Source: Flavobacterium sp. I-STPP5a
GTDB taxonomy: Bacteria > Bacteroidota > Bacteroidia > Flavobacteriales > Flavobacteriaceae
Reading direction: 5' to 3'
Length of the DNA: 64,000 nucleotides
Assembly: GCF_009764685.1 (NCBI RefSeq)
Contig: NZ_VHLM01000078.1
Coordinates: 23,582 to 87,581, forward strand
In this document: in pieces, positions 63,891 to 64,000 of the stretch
How the letters are laid out: the number at the start of each line of letters is the position of its first letter
How positions within the stretch are numbered: position 1 is the stretch's first letter
Made by a program: the position numbers and the translations under genes
The notes under the pieces: model-generated
Told to the model about the DNA's origin: nothing
Database searches by the model: none
What the model saw: the letters and a program-made list of their open reading frames with translations, nothing else

Positions 63891-64000
63891 TGACTACGAT
63901 TTGCTTCCAACCCTGATGCGGATGTGAGACTAATCGTTTGAATATATTATCAAAAATAGAATCTTTGTAAATTGACCTGTTCAGTCGATAAAAATATTCA
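63883..64000 (-). CDS. IS1595/ISXO2-like transposase, C-terminal part (cut by window edge)
   Basis: An open minus-strand frame from the right edge to a TAA at 63883-63885. It reads EYFYRLNRSIYKDSIFDNIF then KRLVSHPHQGWKQIVVIK. The E-[FY]-x-[FY]-R-[LF]-N-R block and the L-V-x-H run resemble the C-terminus of ISXO2-type (IS1595) transposases. Its end coincides with the loss of IS3 orfB, so it is probably a second insertion. Confidence 0.7.
   Translation of the reverse strand, partial: EYFYRLNRSIYKDSIFDNIFKRLVSHPHQGWKQIVVIK

Overview
The window looks like chromosomal DNA of a Flavobacterium-like member of the Flavobacteriaceae (Bacteroidota). The support is low GC, repeated promoters of the Bacteroidota type (-7 box TAnnTTTG), little use of Shine-Dalgarno sites, and lineage-typical genes: the gliding/type IX secretion lipoprotein SprE (PorW), a GLPGLI protein beside an OMP_b-brl_3 barrel, DUF6341/DUF6427/DUF4254 neighbours, GlnRS, and an ATP synthase operon without atpD and atpC. 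Assignments come from reading motifs; no database was searched.

Layout. 1-12 kb: a DUF4175-like membrane protein (cut by the left edge), gltX, an SPFH protein, glnS, folB, tRNA-Cys followed by degenerate copies of its 3' end, then a minus-strand group (LysE-type exporter, DUF2807 protein, RNase R). 12.16-12.89 kb is a 730-base AT-rich gap with a cluster of DnaA-box-like 9-mers; genes mostly point away from it, so it is a candidate replication origin. 12.9-20 kb: rpiB, tex, tatA, a M23-peptidase-like N-terminal protein without a catalytic domain, a GH3-family enzyme and a DUF6909-like protein. 20.1-35 kb: a Wzx/Wzy-type surface polysaccharide locus with Wzz-like protein, rmlC, rmlD, flippase, polymerase and ligase-type proteins, glycosyltransferases, FkbM methyltransferase, UDP-xylose synthase-type enzyme, initiating sugar-phosphate transferase and a CapK/PaaK-like adenylating enzyme. 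rmlA and rmlB are not in the window.

35-49.6 kb: purD, upp, conserved flavobacterial proteins of unknown role, a family 9 glycosyltransferase, a large outer-membrane barrel with its GLPGLI partner, a PaaE-type reductase, a PadR regulator with a membrane partner, a small GIY-YIG nuclease gene bracketed by REP-like palindromes, and an ABC exporter pair. 49.9-58.8 kb: sprE, a bactofilin, two small membrane proteins and atpB-E-F-H-A-G, with a strong terminator just after atpE.

58.8-64 kb is a decaying accessory end. It holds small minus-strand proteins of unknown function, a TPR/AraC-type membrane regulator split by one in-frame TGA and bracketed by two inverted copies of a palindrome, and an S8 peptidase truncated by an IS3-family element. 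That IS is itself cut by an IS1595-like transposase running off the right edge. The features most worth following are the candidate origin, the GIY-YIG/palindrome unit, the palindrome-bracketed regulator and peptidase module, and the nested insertions.
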